This document shows positions 1-8,838 of a stretch of 64,000 nt of DNA, one piece after another. Made by a program: the position numbers and the translations under genes. Below the pieces are notes generated by a model. That model was not told the origin of the DNA. It worked only from the letters and a program-made list of their open reading frames with translations, and ran no database searches. This DNA comes from an uncultured Clostridia bacterium (GTDB lineage Bacteria; Bacillota; Clostridia; Oscillospirales; Ruminococcaceae), in assembly GCA_947589185.1 (NCBI GenBank), contig CANQCK010000007.1, positions 30,011 to 94,010 on the forward strand. Reading direction: 5' to 3'. Position 1 is the stretch's first letter, and every line of letters starts with the position of its first letter.

Positions 1-1520
1 TTCGGCTTTGAACGAAGAAAATCCTGTCCAAGCTCTAAAAACGGAACTCCCTGAGAGAGTAAAACGATTGCCGCCGATAGCTTATCCATTTTAATACGTT
101 CGTTCAAGGTAAAATTCTCTGTGCTGACTGCGAGTTTATCCCAAAGGGTGTGATTGTCGTGAGCCTCGCAGTAATTAACGGTCTGAGAGGGATTATAGGC
201 AAAGCAAGCCTCGTCATTGCCGGTTAGCTGGCTGTGTGGAACACTTCCCGCAAGACCTCGTTTTATTGTATTTACAGTGTGGATATTTCCGCTTACAAAA
301 CCCTTGTCGTAAATATTAAAAACCGAACCCTTTACAGCGTCTCTTAAATTATCATTGAACAGACCTACTCTTGCAAATTGATAAGAATTCCACTTATAAG
401 CGAGCTTTGCAGAGGAAATCGGTGATTCACCGCCTGTCCAGCCTTCACCGTACATCAGTATCTGAGGATTTATCTCATTCAGCTTATCTCTTATTAAGTT
501 GACTGTTTCGATATCAATAAGCCCCATAAGGTCGAACCTGAAGCCGTCTATTTTGTATTCTCTTGCCCAGAATTCAACCGAATCAAGAATGTATTTTCTG
601 ACCATTGCACGTTCAGAGGCGAGTTCGTTTCCGCAGCCTGACCCGTTTGAGAACCAGCCTTGAGACGTTCTGTGATAGTAGAATGGAAATGTTTTATGAA
701 AGGAGGAATTTTCGCTTTCATATGTATGATTATAAACAACGTCCATTATCACGCCGATATTATTTTCGTGAAGAGACTTAATAAGCATCTTGAACTCTCT
801 TATTCTGATTTTGGGATCATACGGGTTTGTTGAATATGAACCCTCTAAGCAGTTATAGTTTTTTGGGTCATATCCCCAGTTGTAATTTTTATTTTCGGTT
901 ATGGGAATTCTCTCGTCAATAGTTGCAAAATCAAATACAGGAAGCAGATGAACATGTGTGATTCCCAAAGACTTCAAATGGTCAAGGCAGGTCGCCGTAC
1001 CTTTATAAGACGTTCCGCTTTTGGTGAACGCCGGAAACCTGCCTCGGTTTTTTTCGCTTACTCCGCTTGTCTTGTCAATGGAAAAATCCCTGACATTTGT
1101 TTCATATATAACAGTGTCGCAGGGGCTTTTGCATTCGGGATTTTTGACTTTTTCCCAGTTTTCGGGATTAGTCGTATTAAAATCAACAACTGCTCCTCTG
1201 TCTCCGTTGACGCCGCAAGCCTTTGCATATATGTCAATAGTCTCCCGACGCTGACCGTTATATTCAAATGTATAGGTATAGAATGTTCCGTCTAAGTTCT
1301 TTGGAACAGTTACAAACCATACGCCCTTTTCAAGCTTAAGCATAGGAATACTCTCAATAAGATTATCCCCTTCGCCCTCGCTGTACAAATTTAAAATAGC
1401 AATTGCCGACTCGGGTGCCCATACCTTGAACCGAGTCTCATTATCAATAATAACGGCACCCAGATCGTTGCCGTAATAAGCGTTTTCCCTGTCAAACTTT
1501 TCATAGTCCTGAATGTTCAT
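1..1520 (-). CDS. Type I pullulanase (GH13), 3' end outside window
   Basis: The reverse strand is open from the ATG at 1518-1520 to the window edge, so the C-terminus is missing. The N-terminal part (about residues 1-100) is a CBM48-like beta domain. A GH13 catalytic barrel follows with DVVYNHT, GFRFDLMG (nucleophile Asp), MYGEGW (acid/base Glu) and EAHDNHTLWD. The YNWGYDP motif is typical of type I pullulanases, which debranch alpha-1,6 linkages in pullulan and starch. AGGATAGG lies about 9 bases upstream of the start. No signal peptide is visible, so a cytoplasmic enzyme acting on imported branched maltodextrins is inferred. Confidence 0.9.
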   Translation of the reverse strand, partial: MNIQDYEKFDRENAYYGNDLGAVIIDNETRFKVWAPESAIAILNLYSEGEGDNLIESIPMLKLEKGVWFVTVPKNLDGTFYTYTFEYNGQRRETIDIYAKACGVNGDRGAVVDFNTTNPENWEKVKNPECKSPCDTVIYETNVRDFSIDKTSGVSEKNRGRFPAFTKSGTSYKGTATCLDHLKSLGITHVHLLPVFDFATIDERIPITENKNYNWGYDPKNYNCLEGSYSTNPYDPKIRIREFKMLIKSLHENNIGVIMDVVYNHTYESENSSFHKTFPFYYHRTSQGWFSNGSGCGNELASERAMVRKYILDSVEFWAREYKIDGFRFDLMGLIDIETVNLIRDKLNEINPQILMYGEGWTGGESPISSAKLAYKWNSYQFARVGLFNDNLRDAVKGSVFNIYDKGFVSGNIHTVNTIKRGLAGSVPHSQLTGNDEACFAYNPSQTVNYCEAHDNHTLWDKLAVSTENFTLNERIKMDKLSAAIVLLSQGVPFLELGQDFLRSKP

Positions 1521-1601
1521 TAAATTTATCCTATCCTTTAAAATTATAATAAATAATTTAAACTGTTTGCGTTAAATTATACTTTTAGTCTCTCAAAATT
1601 T

Positions 1602-1630
1602 AATGACTGCAAAACTATATTGCAGTCATT
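1602..1630. terminator. Hairpin between pullulanase and mraY-like gene
   Basis: A perfect 10-bp stem (AATGACTGCA/TGCAGTCATT) has a 9-nt loop. It lies downstream of the leftward mraY-like gene and upstream of the pullulanase. The U tract on the reverse strand is weak (TAAATTTT), so termination is likely but may be partial. Confidence 0.5.
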
Positions 1631-1689
1631 TGATACGGCTGGAATTTTCTGTTTCAAACCGACAAAATTTACATTACTATTAAAGCAAA

Positions 1690-2664
1690 TTATATTTTAA
1701 GTGCGAATGCAATAACGACCAATGATATAATAATTTGCAGTATGCTGAATCTGAATACGACCTGAGTGTCGCTCCAGCCTTTTACCTTTCTCATATGGTC
1801 GTGAATGGGAGTTCTGATATTCTTCATAAATCCCTGCAGCTTTAAATATCTGATGGCACTTACCTTTATCAATCCGAGACCGCCGTCAAGTATCAGCATA
1901 AACGCCGCAAATATAAACGTAAACGGCGAGCCGGTCTTTAAAAAGGCGATTGCAAGAACTACGCCCAGTGCTCTTGAACCTGCGTCTCCCATAAGCAGTT
2001 TGCTCGGTGAAGCGTTAAACCAAAGGTAAGCCGTAATTGTAATTACCATTATAAGAAGCATAGGACTTAAGCTCTGTCCTTTTCCCGTAAAGAAAAGCAT
2101 TACAAACGCCGTCATAAGAGAGATCGTTGAAAGACTTCCGCAAAGTCCGTCAACTCCGTCTGAGCAGTTTGTTACGTTAATTGCAGCCCATACCAGTATC
2201 ACACCGAGAATGATAAATACTGCCGCAGGGATTTTTACGTTTCTTAATCCCAGCATAGCGAAATTTATCACGCTTCCGTTAAACGAGTAATATGTAACAG
2301 AAATTCCGACTGCGACAACAAGGTCAATAAGACCCTTTTTGTACTCTCCCCACGGAACCTTTGAACCGTCGTCAAGATAACCGCTCATCATTTCTATGAA
2401 AATCAGGGCAAGATAAATGATAAGCTCTGAATTAAGCGGAACAAACAAAACAGATGATAATATAAATGCGATGATCAGTATGATACCCGCACCTCTAGGC
2501 TTTCCCTCAGAAAGCTGACCGTTTACAGCGTATTCTCTTCCCTGATCTTTAGGAAGAACTCCCCGAAACAGCTTTATGCCGAAGAAAGCTATAAAAAAAC
2601 TTCCAAGAATTAAAATTCCGTAATATATGTTTAAAAATTGTGTGGGTATTAAATTACTTATCAC
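1690..2664 (-). CDS. mraY: MraY-family phospho-MurNAc-pentapeptide transferase
   Basis: A 324-aa protein with about ten membrane segments. It carries the glycosyltransferase-4/MraY signatures: LDDGSK, NVTNCSDGVDGL, LMGDAGSRALG and PIHDHMR followed by KGWSDTQVV, which matches the MraY C-terminal KGWSET.VV.RF block. MraY attaches phospho-MurNAc-pentapeptide to undecaprenyl phosphate, making lipid I at the inner membrane face. The start is GTG at 2662-2664 with an AAGGATGATG-like site upstream. The gene is alone here, not in a division-cell-wall cluster, and HDH replaces the usual HHH. A WecA/TagO-like polyprenyl-phosphate transferase is the alternative, but the KGWS block favours MraY. Confidence 0.78.
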   Translation of the reverse strand: MISNLIPTQFLNIYYGILILGSFFIAFFGIKLFRGVLPKDQGREYAVNGQLSEGKPRGAGIILIIAFILSSVLFVPLNSELIIYLALIFIEMMSGYLDDGSKVPWGEYKKGLIDLVVAVGISVTYYSFNGSVINFAMLGLRNVKIPAAVFIILGVILVWAAINVTNCSDGVDGLCGSLSTISLMTAFVMLFFTGKGQSLSPMLLIMVITITAYLWFNASPSKLLMGDAGSRALGVVLAIAFLKTGSPFTFIFAAFMLILDGGLGLIKVSAIRYLKLQGFMKNIRTPIHDHMRKVKGWSDTQVVFRFSILQIIISLVVIAFALKI

Positions 2665-2695
2665 ATTTCATCATCCTTTTTTACATATTTAATTT

Positions 2696-2724
2696 ATTAT
2701 ACTACCTTTGGTATAAAAAAGCAA
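2696..2724 (-). promoter_or_regulatory. Promoter of mraY-like gene
   Basis: Reverse-strand TTGCTT (2719-2724), a 17-bp spacer and TATAAT (2696-2701), about 32 bases before the GTG start. Confidence 0.6.
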
Positions 2725-2862
2725 GAAAAAAACTGTATTGGCGTTACCAAAACCGACAGGTGTTTTTGTATAATTTAAAGTTGATATGTCGAAATTAATG
2801 TGATATACTGAATTATAAAAATATTATCTGAATTTTATATGCTGACAAACAGGAGGGTAAAA

Positions 2863-3348
2863 ATGGAGAAGAAAAAAGGCTTTATTGCCGAATTTAAAGA
2901 ATTTATTTCAAGAGGTAATGTTCTTGATCTTGCAGTAGGTTTGATTATAGGTTCTGCTTTTACAGCAATTGTAACATCATTGGTTCAGGATGTTCTTACG
3001 CCTATTATAGGAGTAATACTCCGAAAAGCCGGTATCGAAAAATTTGCAGACTGGGCTCCGGGCGGATTCGGGATAGGCAGCTTTATAAATGCTATTATCA
3101 GCTTTTTGCTTATATCGTTTACAGTATTCCTGATTGTTAAGTTTGTAAATAAGGCACAGGAGCTAACCAAAAGAAAAGAGGAAGAGCAAGAGCCGGAGGA
3201 GGAAACAGCACCTCCTGTTACAGACATATCCCTTCTTACCGAAATAAGAGATCTGCTTTTAGAGGCAAGAGACCAGAAGCAAGAGGCAAGAGATGAGGAG
3301 CAAGAAGCAAGAGAACATAAAACAGAAAAAGAAACAGAAAAAGTATAA
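2863..3348 (+). CDS. mscL: Large-conductance mechanosensitive channel MscL
   Basis: A 161-aa protein. The first 100 residues are canonical MscL: an N-terminal amphipathic helix (FIAEFKEFISRGNVLDLAVG), TM1, a periplasmic loop and TM2. The channel opens under membrane tension to release solutes after hypo-osmotic shock. The start at 2863 is chosen because AGGAGGG (2851-2857) sits 5 bases upstream; an in-frame ATG at 2839 has no such site. The C-terminus is unusual: after the acidic stretch there is a low-complexity tail of EARDQKQ/EARDEEQ/EAREHKT units. These are encoded by the AGGCAAGA-type repeats also found in the intergenic DNA here, making the protein longer than the usual 130-150 aa. Confidence 0.93.
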   Translation: MEKKKGFIAEFKEFISRGNVLDLAVGLIIGSAFTAIVTSLVQDVLTPIIGVILRKAGIEKFADWAPGGFGIGSFINAIISFLLISFTVFLIVKFVNKAQELTKRKEEEQEPEEETAPPVTDISLLTEIRDLLLEARDQKQEARDEEQEAREHKTEKETEKV

Positions 3349-3500
3349 TACATATATAGGCAAGAGGAAATAAATTAACACTATGTCCTAAAGTAACATC
3401 TGGCATCTGGCTTCTAGCATCTAGCATCTAAAAGTTGAGGCAAGAGACCAGAAGCAAGAAGCAAGGGAACAGAAAACAGAAAAAGTATAATACATATATT
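3261..3500. repeat. Duplicated mscL 3' end with low-complexity repeats
   Basis: The mscL 3' end and trailer (about 3262-3358) is partly duplicated at 3437-3500. Both copies begin GAGGCAAGAGACCAGAAGCA and end in the same AAAAAGTATAATACATATAT. The second copy lacks an internal segment and is non-coding. Between them (3398-3430) lie short tandem units CATCTGG/CATCTAG. Similar GGCAAGA and TCTAGC strings recur near 12.2, 16.2, 20.7 and 24.0 kb. Confidence 0.8.
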
Positions 3501-3531
3501 AAAGGCTCGGAAACAAGACCGAGTCTTTTAA
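3501..3531 (+). terminator. Terminator of mscL
   Basis: A 10-bp stem AAAGGCTCGG/CCGAGTCTTT (one G-U pair), an 8-nt loop and a T run. Confidence 0.8.
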
Positions 3532-3653
3532 TTTAGCAAATTTTTTTAATAAAATTTAACATATAATTGAGGAACAAAAAAATCGTATAAATTTTAGTTT
3601 TGTGTAAACAATATTACTACCTTGACTTTTTAAAACAATTGGAGGAAATAAAA

Positions 3654-4193
3654 ATGAAAGCTACCGGAATAGTAAGAAGAATTGATGATCTTGGAAGAGT
3701 AGTTATTCCAAAGGAAATAAGAAGAACATTAAGAATAAGAGAAGGAAGTCCGCTTGAAATTTACACAGACAACGACGGCAATGTAATATTCAGAAAATAC
3801 TCGCCGGTTCACGAGCTGAGCGAAACGGCAACTCAGGCGGCTGATGTAATTCACAAGCTGGACGGAGGAACAGTTGTTGTATTTGACCGTGACCATGTAG
3901 TTGCGGTATCGGGGCAGGGCAAGAAAGAATATTCCGAACGCAGGGTATCACAGGCACTTGAGGATTTTTTTCAGAGCGGAAAGTCGTTCACCTATGAGGA
4001 CGGGGAAAATCCTGTTATGCCTATTGAAGGAGTTTCAAAAAAAGCACTTGCTATATCTCCTATTATATCAGAAGGAACAGTTACAGGAGCTGTTGCATTG
4101 CTGGCAGGCGATGACAATGCTAAGGGAGATCAGAACAAATTGATTTTAACAAAAGCGGCGGCAATGTTCTTGGGAAAACAAATGGAAGAATAA
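3654..4193 (+). CDS. spoVT: Stage V sporulation regulator SpoVT
   Basis: A 179-aa protein, close to the 178 aa of Bacillus SpoVT. Residues 1-50 form an AbrB/SpoVT swapped-hairpin DNA-binding domain (GIVRRIDDLGRVVIPKEIRR, then G.PLEIY). The rest is a GAF-like domain. SpoVT tunes late sigma-G-dependent gene expression in the forespore. The start at 3654 follows GGAGG with 8-base spacing; an upstream in-frame GTG at 3600 lacks a site. It is monocistronic, with a terminator directly after. This is a main clue that the host forms spores. Confidence 0.93.
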   Translation: MKATGIVRRIDDLGRVVIPKEIRRTLRIREGSPLEIYTDNDGNVIFRKYSPVHELSETATQAADVIHKLDGGTVVVFDRDHVVAVSGQGKKEYSERRVSQALEDFFQSGKSFTYEDGENPVMPIEGVSKKALAISPIISEGTVTGAVALLAGDDNAKGDQNKLILTKAAAMFLGKQMEE

Positions 4194-4263
4194 CATAAAT
4201 CTGAATATCATCAATCAATTCTTTACGTATTCAAATAATTTTAAATAAAATTATCCAATAGAG

Positions 4264-4295
4264 CCCTATGCCATGTACTGGAATAGGGTTTTTTT
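4264..4295 (+). terminator. Terminator of spoVT
   Basis: CCCTAT...ATAGGG stem with an inner CCA/TGG extension, followed by seven T residues. Confidence 0.8.
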
Positions 4296-4422
4296 GGAAA
4301 GTTAAGAATAATATTTGTTTCCACCACTTGACAAGCCGAATTTTATTAGTTATAATTGATTAGTGAATATATTTGCGATTTCGACCGCAATTTTACAATT
4401 TAACATACTAGGAGGACGAACA

Positions 4423-5802
4423 GTGCGAAAAGTAAAAAAGCCCGTGTTTTTTATTGTCGTAGCTATTATTGCCATAATAGGGTATCTTACATTCTTTGGC
4501 ATACATTCACAATACGGCGATACGAAAACATCATATATTAAGGGCGTAGATGAAATCAGATGGGGTATTGATATTCGTGGCGGAGTAAACGCTACTTTTG
4601 AGCCGGTAAACGGATATGATGCCACCGAAAAAAACATGGACGCAGCAAAATCAGTCATTGAGCAAAGACTTGTCAGCCTTAACATCACTGACAGTGAGGT
4701 TTATGTTGACTATAACAACAAAAGAGTTGTAGTTGAATTCCCATGGCAGGCAGGAGATACCAGCTTTGACCCTGAGGCAGCTGTAGAGGAATTGGGCGAA
4801 ACTGCTATACTGAGCTTTAGGAAAGGTCAGGAGGATATAAACGGAGAAGTTATTCTGACAGGCGACCAGGTTACTAAAGCAGAGGCTACTATGCAGCAGA
4901 CCGAAAACAACACATCGGAATATGTTGTAAGTCTTGAATTTGACAGTGCAGGTTCAAATGCGTTTGCTCAGGCAACTTCTGAGCTTGCAGGAAGCGGATA
5001 CATCTCTATCTATATGGACGAGGATTGTATATCTGCACCATCAGTTAATACGGCAATAACAGACGGAAAGTGCATTATTGAGGGTGACTTTACATACGAT
5101 AGTGCAAAGGCACTTGCTGACAAAATCAATGCAGGATCACTTCCGTTTAAATTAGAAGCAACGAGTACAGACATTATTTCTCCGACGCTCGGAACAGGAG
5201 CATTGAACGCAATGCTTATTGCAGGAGTAATTGCATTTGCACTTATCTGCTTGTATATGATATTCGTTTATAAACTTGCAGGAGTGGTTGCATCAATAGC
5301 CCTTGCAGGACAAGTTGTGTGCACAATAGCTGCTATATCGGGATTCATTCCGAGCATTGAGAGCTTCACGCTTACAATTCCGGGTATTGCGGGTATAATC
5401 CTTGCAGTCGGAATGGGCGTTGACGCCAACGTAGTTTCATTTGAAAGAATTAAAGAAGAGCTGAATAACGGAAAGACTCTTAACGGAGCTATTGAAGTAG
5501 GTTACAAGAGAGCGTGGTCGGCTGTATTCGACAGTAACATAACAGTAGTATTCGTAGCTGTTATACTGATGGGAGCTTTCGGACCTACCGACAGCTTATT
5601 CGCTAAGATGCTGAACTTTATCTTCTTCTCATTCGGAGCGTCTACTGCCGGAACAATTTATTCACTTGGTTATACGCTGCTTGTCGGAATTATTCTGAAC
5701 TTTGTATTCGGAATATTTGCGTCAAGACTGATGCTTTCGTCACTTTCAAAGTTCAAGTGCTTCAAAAATCCAAGACTTTACGGAGGTGCTAAGCATGAGT
5801 AA
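4423..5802 (+). CDS. secD: Protein translocase subunit SecD
   Basis: A 459-aa RND-family protein that works with SecF to use the proton gradient during late steps of Sec export. It has an N-terminal TM, the GIDIRGG P1 motif, a large extracytoplasmic domain (about residues 40-260) and five C-terminal TMs with GVDANVVSFERIKEE, the conserved SecD TM4 signature. The start is GTG at 4423, set by AGGAGG at 4410-4415. It overlaps secF by 8 bases, so the two are translationally coupled. Confidence 0.93.
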   Translation: MRKVKKPVFFIVVAIIAIIGYLTFFGIHSQYGDTKTSYIKGVDEIRWGIDIRGGVNATFEPVNGYDATEKNMDAAKSVIEQRLVSLNITDSEVYVDYNNKRVVVEFPWQAGDTSFDPEAAVEELGETAILSFRKGQEDINGEVILTGDQVTKAEATMQQTENNTSEYVVSLEFDSAGSNAFAQATSELAGSGYISIYMDEDCISAPSVNTAITDGKCIIEGDFTYDSAKALADKINAGSLPFKLEATSTDIISPTLGTGALNAMLIAGVIAFALICLYMIFVYKLAGVVASIALAGQVVCTIAAISGFIPSIESFTLTIPGIAGIILAVGMGVDANVVSFERIKEELNNGKTLNGAIEVGYKRAWSAVFDSNITVVFVAVILMGAFGPTDSLFAKMLNFIFFSFGASTAGTIYSLGYTLLVGIILNFVFGIFASRLMLSSLSKFKCFKNPRLYGGAKHE

Positions 5803-6823
5803 GAAGAAAAATGCTATAAATCCTGAAGTAGAAGCTGTAAATGCTGAAAATGCACAGGAAGTAATAAAAGAAAAGAAGCCGCTTAACGTTTGCGGACACA
5901 GAAAGATATTTTATATTGTTTCGATAGCACTTATAGTTATATCTATAGTTGTAGCGTTTTGCGGAAGATTAAATCTTGCAATTCAGTTCAAGGGCGGAAC
6001 AGAGATCACCTATTCATATGAAGGCGAGATAGACACATCAAAGGTAGCAAGTATAGTTAACGACGCCATTGGACAAAAAGCAACTGTAACAACAGGTGAG
6101 AGTATGGCTGACTCTTCAAAAACGGTCACACTTTCATTTGCGTCAGAAAAGGGACTTACAAACTCAATACAAACAAAGCTTACCGATTCGCTTCAAAGCG
6201 AATTGAAGGACAACAAGCTGGAGGTATACGGTTCTAATGACGTATCGCCTTCAAACGGTAAAGAGTTCTTTATCAAGTGTCTGGTTGCCGTAATATTCTC
6301 GGTAATTGTTATGATTATCTATATCGGTTTCAGATTCAGAAAAATCGGCGGTATTTCAGCCGGCTGTATGGCTGTTGTAGCACTTATACACGATATGTTA
6401 ATGGTATTTGGATGCTTTGTTATCTGCGGGTTTGACATTGACGCTAACTTTATGGCGGTTTTACTGACAATTCTGGGATACTCGATAAACGCTACTATCA
6501 TCATCTACGACCGTATCCGTGAAAACAAGAAGATCTACGGCAGAAAAGCAGATGTTGACGAGCTTGTTAATATGTCGGTTACGCAGACTATCGGACGTTC
6601 TATCCATACAAACGTGACAACTATTATGGCAATGGCTATTGTATGTATTGTATGCGTTGTTGCCGGAGTTTCATCAATTATGAGCTTTGCGTTCCCGCTT
6701 ATTATCGGAATGCTCGCCGGAGTTTATTCTTCAAACTGCATTGCTCCAACTCTTTGGGTATGCTGGCAGGAACACAGACAGAAAAAGCTTCTGGCTCAGG
6801 CAGGAAATAAAAAGAAAAAGTAA
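5795..6823 (+). CDS. secF: Protein translocase subunit SecF
   Basis: A 342-aa partner of SecD with an N-terminal TM, an IQFKGGTEI motif and a C-terminal five-TM domain containing LTILGYSINATIIIYDRIRE, the SecF signature. The ATG at 5795 lies 8 bases after GGAGG (5782-5786), inside the end of secD. Here secD and secF are separate genes, unlike the fused SecDF of Bacillus. The gene ends in a Lys-rich tail just before a terminator. Confidence 0.93.
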   Translation: MSKKKNAINPEVEAVNAENAQEVIKEKKPLNVCGHRKIFYIVSIALIVISIVVAFCGRLNLAIQFKGGTEITYSYEGEIDTSKVASIVNDAIGQKATVTTGESMADSSKTVTLSFASEKGLTNSIQTKLTDSLQSELKDNKLEVYGSNDVSPSNGKEFFIKCLVAVIFSVIVMIIYIGFRFRKIGGISAGCMAVVALIHDMLMVFGCFVICGFDIDANFMAVLLTILGYSINATIIIYDRIRENKKIYGRKADVDELVNMSVTQTIGRSIHTNVTTIMAMAIVCIVCVVAGVSSIMSFAFPLIIGMLAGVYSSNCIAPTLWVCWQEHRQKKLLAQAGNKKKK

Positions 6824-6846
6824 AATATTGTTTTTAGTAATTATCA

Positions 6847-6874
6847 AAGGCCTTTGCTATGCAGAGGTCTTTCT
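6847..6874 (+). terminator. Terminator of secDF
   Basis: A 12-bp stem with two G-U pairs (AAAGGCCTTTGC/GCAGAGGTCTTT) followed by a T-rich stretch. Confidence 0.7.
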
Positions 6875-6886
6875 TATATGAGAATA

Positions 6887-6925
6887 AAAAAATCCGATGA
6901 ACTAAAAAAGCTCATCGGATTTTTT
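6887..6925. terminator. Bidirectional terminator, secF / YkgJ-like gene
   Basis: A 14-bp perfect stem AAAAAATCCGATGA/TCATCGGATTTTTT with an 11-nt loop. It gives a U tract on either strand, between two converging genes. It directly abuts the stop codon of the leftward gene. Confidence 0.85.
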
Positions 6926-7414
6926 TTAATCCTTTTCTTCTATTAATACTTTGTAGCCGTCGATATAATCCTTTATCATTTCAGGGTGAAGTCTTGCTTG
7001 AGAAAAAATCAAGTCTGACAATTCGCTAGCGGCATACATTATTTCATCTAATGGCTTTGCCGACACGACAGGACATACAGGCGAAAGTGCAATGACTGTT
7101 TTGCCGTTCTTTTTCATTACCCTTAAAGGCCATATTTTGCAGTCGAACGGCTTGTTTTCGGAACCCAGTTTACAGCCTTTTGTTCTATCCAGCATAGAGC
7201 AAGGGTAAATATCATTTTCTTTTTTCAATTTTAATACTCTGTACCTGCTGCCGTTGTGTTCGGCTTGAGTAAATTCCTGCAGCGGATTTATTTTCAGAAC
7301 ACATTCAGCACAGTCGTCATATATTATGGGATTTTCCCATAGATCGTTGTCGTCAAATTCACAGCATATTTTACAATTAGAACAGTCTTGTTTAGTTAAG
7401 ATTTTAGACAGCAT
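6926..7414 (-). CDS. YkgJ-family cysteine cluster protein
   Basis: A 162-aa soluble protein rich in cysteines: DCSNCKICC near the N-terminus, then CAEC, PCSMLD..GC, DCKIWP and SPVCP. This matches the zinc- or iron-sulfur-binding YkgJ/CxxCxxCC family, whose biochemical role is unsettled. GAGGTG lies upstream of the ATG. It stands alone between secF and spoVAC, and its stop codon overlaps the terminator stem-loop. Confidence 0.7.
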   Translation of the reverse strand: MLSKILTKQDCSNCKICCEFDDNDLWENPIIYDDCAECVLKINPLQEFTQAEHNGSRYRVLKLKKENDIYPCSMLDRTKGCKLGSENKPFDCKIWPLRVMKKNGKTVIALSPVCPVVSAKPLDEIMYAASELSDLIFSQARLHPEMIKDYIDGYKVLIEEKD

Positions 7415-7487
7415 TTATTTCACCTCATTAACATTGTATCACAACAAGGCGAATAATTCAATTACAGACGGTAATTTCAGTTTGTCT

Positions 7488-7934
7488 TTAAAACAGTCTT
7501 GTGCAGATATAATATATAAGCCCGTATACCATCGACGCTAATGTGCCGTAAAGAATAACCGGTCCTGAAATAATAAATATCTTTGCTCCCAGACCTAAGA
7601 TCATACCTTCGGTTTTAAATTCAATTGCAGGAGCAACGACCGAGTTTGCAAAGCCGGTGATGGGAACGAGAGTTCCTGCACCTCCGTGTTTTGCGAGCTT
7701 CTGATAAAGACCCAGCCCTGTAAACAATGCTGACAGAAAGATCAGAGTTATTGAGGTAAGCATTGCAGTGTTATCCTTACTCAGTCCGAAATGCTCATAT
7801 AGATTAAGAAACACTTGTCCTAACGTGCATATCAAACCTCCTATTACAAATGCCTTCGGAATAGTTATCCACGACTTTGTTCCTGTTGACGCTTCTTTGT
7901 ATAATTCACTGTATTGTGACTGACTTATTTTCAT
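7488..7934 (-). CDS. spoVAC: Stage V sporulation protein AC
   Basis: A 148-aa membrane protein with about four TMs. It contains FVIGGLICTLGQ, KHGGAGTLVPITGFANSVVAPAIEFKTEG and GLGAKIFIISGPVILYG, all hallmarks of SpoVAC. SpoVAC forms part of the inner spore membrane channel that moves Ca-dipicolinate during sporulation and germination. In many Clostridia it sits with spoVAD and spoVAE; here it has no SpoVA neighbour within the window. Confidence 0.9.
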   Translation of the reverse strand: MKISQSQYSELYKEASTGTKSWITIPKAFVIGGLICTLGQVFLNLYEHFGLSKDNTAMLTSITLIFLSALFTGLGLYQKLAKHGGAGTLVPITGFANSVVAPAIEFKTEGMILGLGAKIFIISGPVILYGTLASMVYGLIYYICTRLF

Positions 7935-8159
7935 TTTATACCATACCTTTCCGGCGTTAGATTATTAAGTGTAAACCTTTTGATTTATTTCAATAATATT
8001 TTCCCCATAAAAGTTAAATGTATTCAGAATACTTATTGACTTATTGCACAAAGAATTTTGCATAAAATTGTATAAAAAAATCAGTGAAAAGTATAATAAA
8101 GTATGTTATACTTAGTTTACAACAATTATCATTGTAAATTTTGAAAGGAGGTTTTTGTT

Positions 8160-8792
8160 GTGAGATCAATTATTACTATCAGCAGGGAATTCGGAAGCGG
8201 CGGACGTGAAATCGGAAAAAAGTTATCAGAAAGGCTTAATATTCCGTTTTATGATAAAGAGCTGCTGGAGATGGCGTCGAAACAAAGCGGTATTTGTGAG
8301 GAGCTGTTTTACAGAAATGATGAATCACATTCAAACAGCCTTCTTTACTCATTAGTTATGGGAACATATCCGTTGAGTTCAGACGGCAAGATCCACCCGA
8401 ATATGCCGCTTAACCACAAGCTTTTTTTGGCACAGTTTGATACTATAAAGAAAATAGCCGAGCAGGGTCCATGCGTTATTGTGGGAAGATGTGCGGACTA
8501 TGTTCTAAAGGATCACAAAAATGTTATAAATTTCTTTATAAATTCGGATATGCAGAACAAGAAAAAAAGAATTCTTGAGCGTTATGACATTGAAAAGGAT
8601 AAGGTTCGTGATTTTATAAAAAAGACTGATAAAAACAGAGCGAACTACTATAACTACTATTCTGATATGAAGTGGGGCGAGGCAAAGAATTACGACCTCT
8701 GTATCAATTCATCAAGAATAGGTATCGACGGTGCGGTTGACCTTATGGTAACTTATATAGACGTAAGAGAAAAGCATTTAGACAAAGAATAG
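8160..8792 (+). CDS. Cytidylate kinase-like protein
   Basis: A 210-aa P-loop protein beginning ITISREFGSGGREIGKKL, the hallmark of the cytidylate-kinase-like family found widely in Clostridia. It continues with IPFYDKELLE and VIVGRCADYVL. The fold suggests a nucleoside-monophosphate kinase-type phosphotransferase, but the substrate of this branch is not established and it is not the classical Cmk. The start is GTG at 8160 after AAAGGAGG (8144-8151). A strong terminator follows 10 bases after the stop. Confidence 0.8.
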   Translation: MRSIITISREFGSGGREIGKKLSERLNIPFYDKELLEMASKQSGICEELFYRNDESHSNSLLYSLVMGTYPLSSDGKIHPNMPLNHKLFLAQFDTIKKIAEQGPCVIVGRCADYVLKDHKNVINFFINSDMQNKKKRILERYDIEKDKVRDFIKKTDKNRANYYNYYSDMKWGEAKNYDLCINSSRIGIDGAVDLMVTYIDVREKHLDKE

Positions 8793-8802
8793 CAAAATAA
8801 CA

Positions 8803-8831
8803 GGCTGACGTTAATTTCGTCAGCCCTTTTT
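8803..8831 (+). terminator. Terminator after kinase-like gene
   Basis: GGCTGACG/CGTCAGCC stem, 7-nt loop, then CTTTTT. Confidence 0.85.
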
Positions 8832-8838
8832 GTATCGC

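Noticed and set aside
948..1295. 115-aa forward ORF
   Set aside because: Lies wholly antisense to the pullulanase catalytic region, with no ribosome site and no recognisable domain.
2839..2862. Longer mscL start at 2839
   Set aside because: The strong AGGAGGG lies inside this extension and positions the ATG at 2863.
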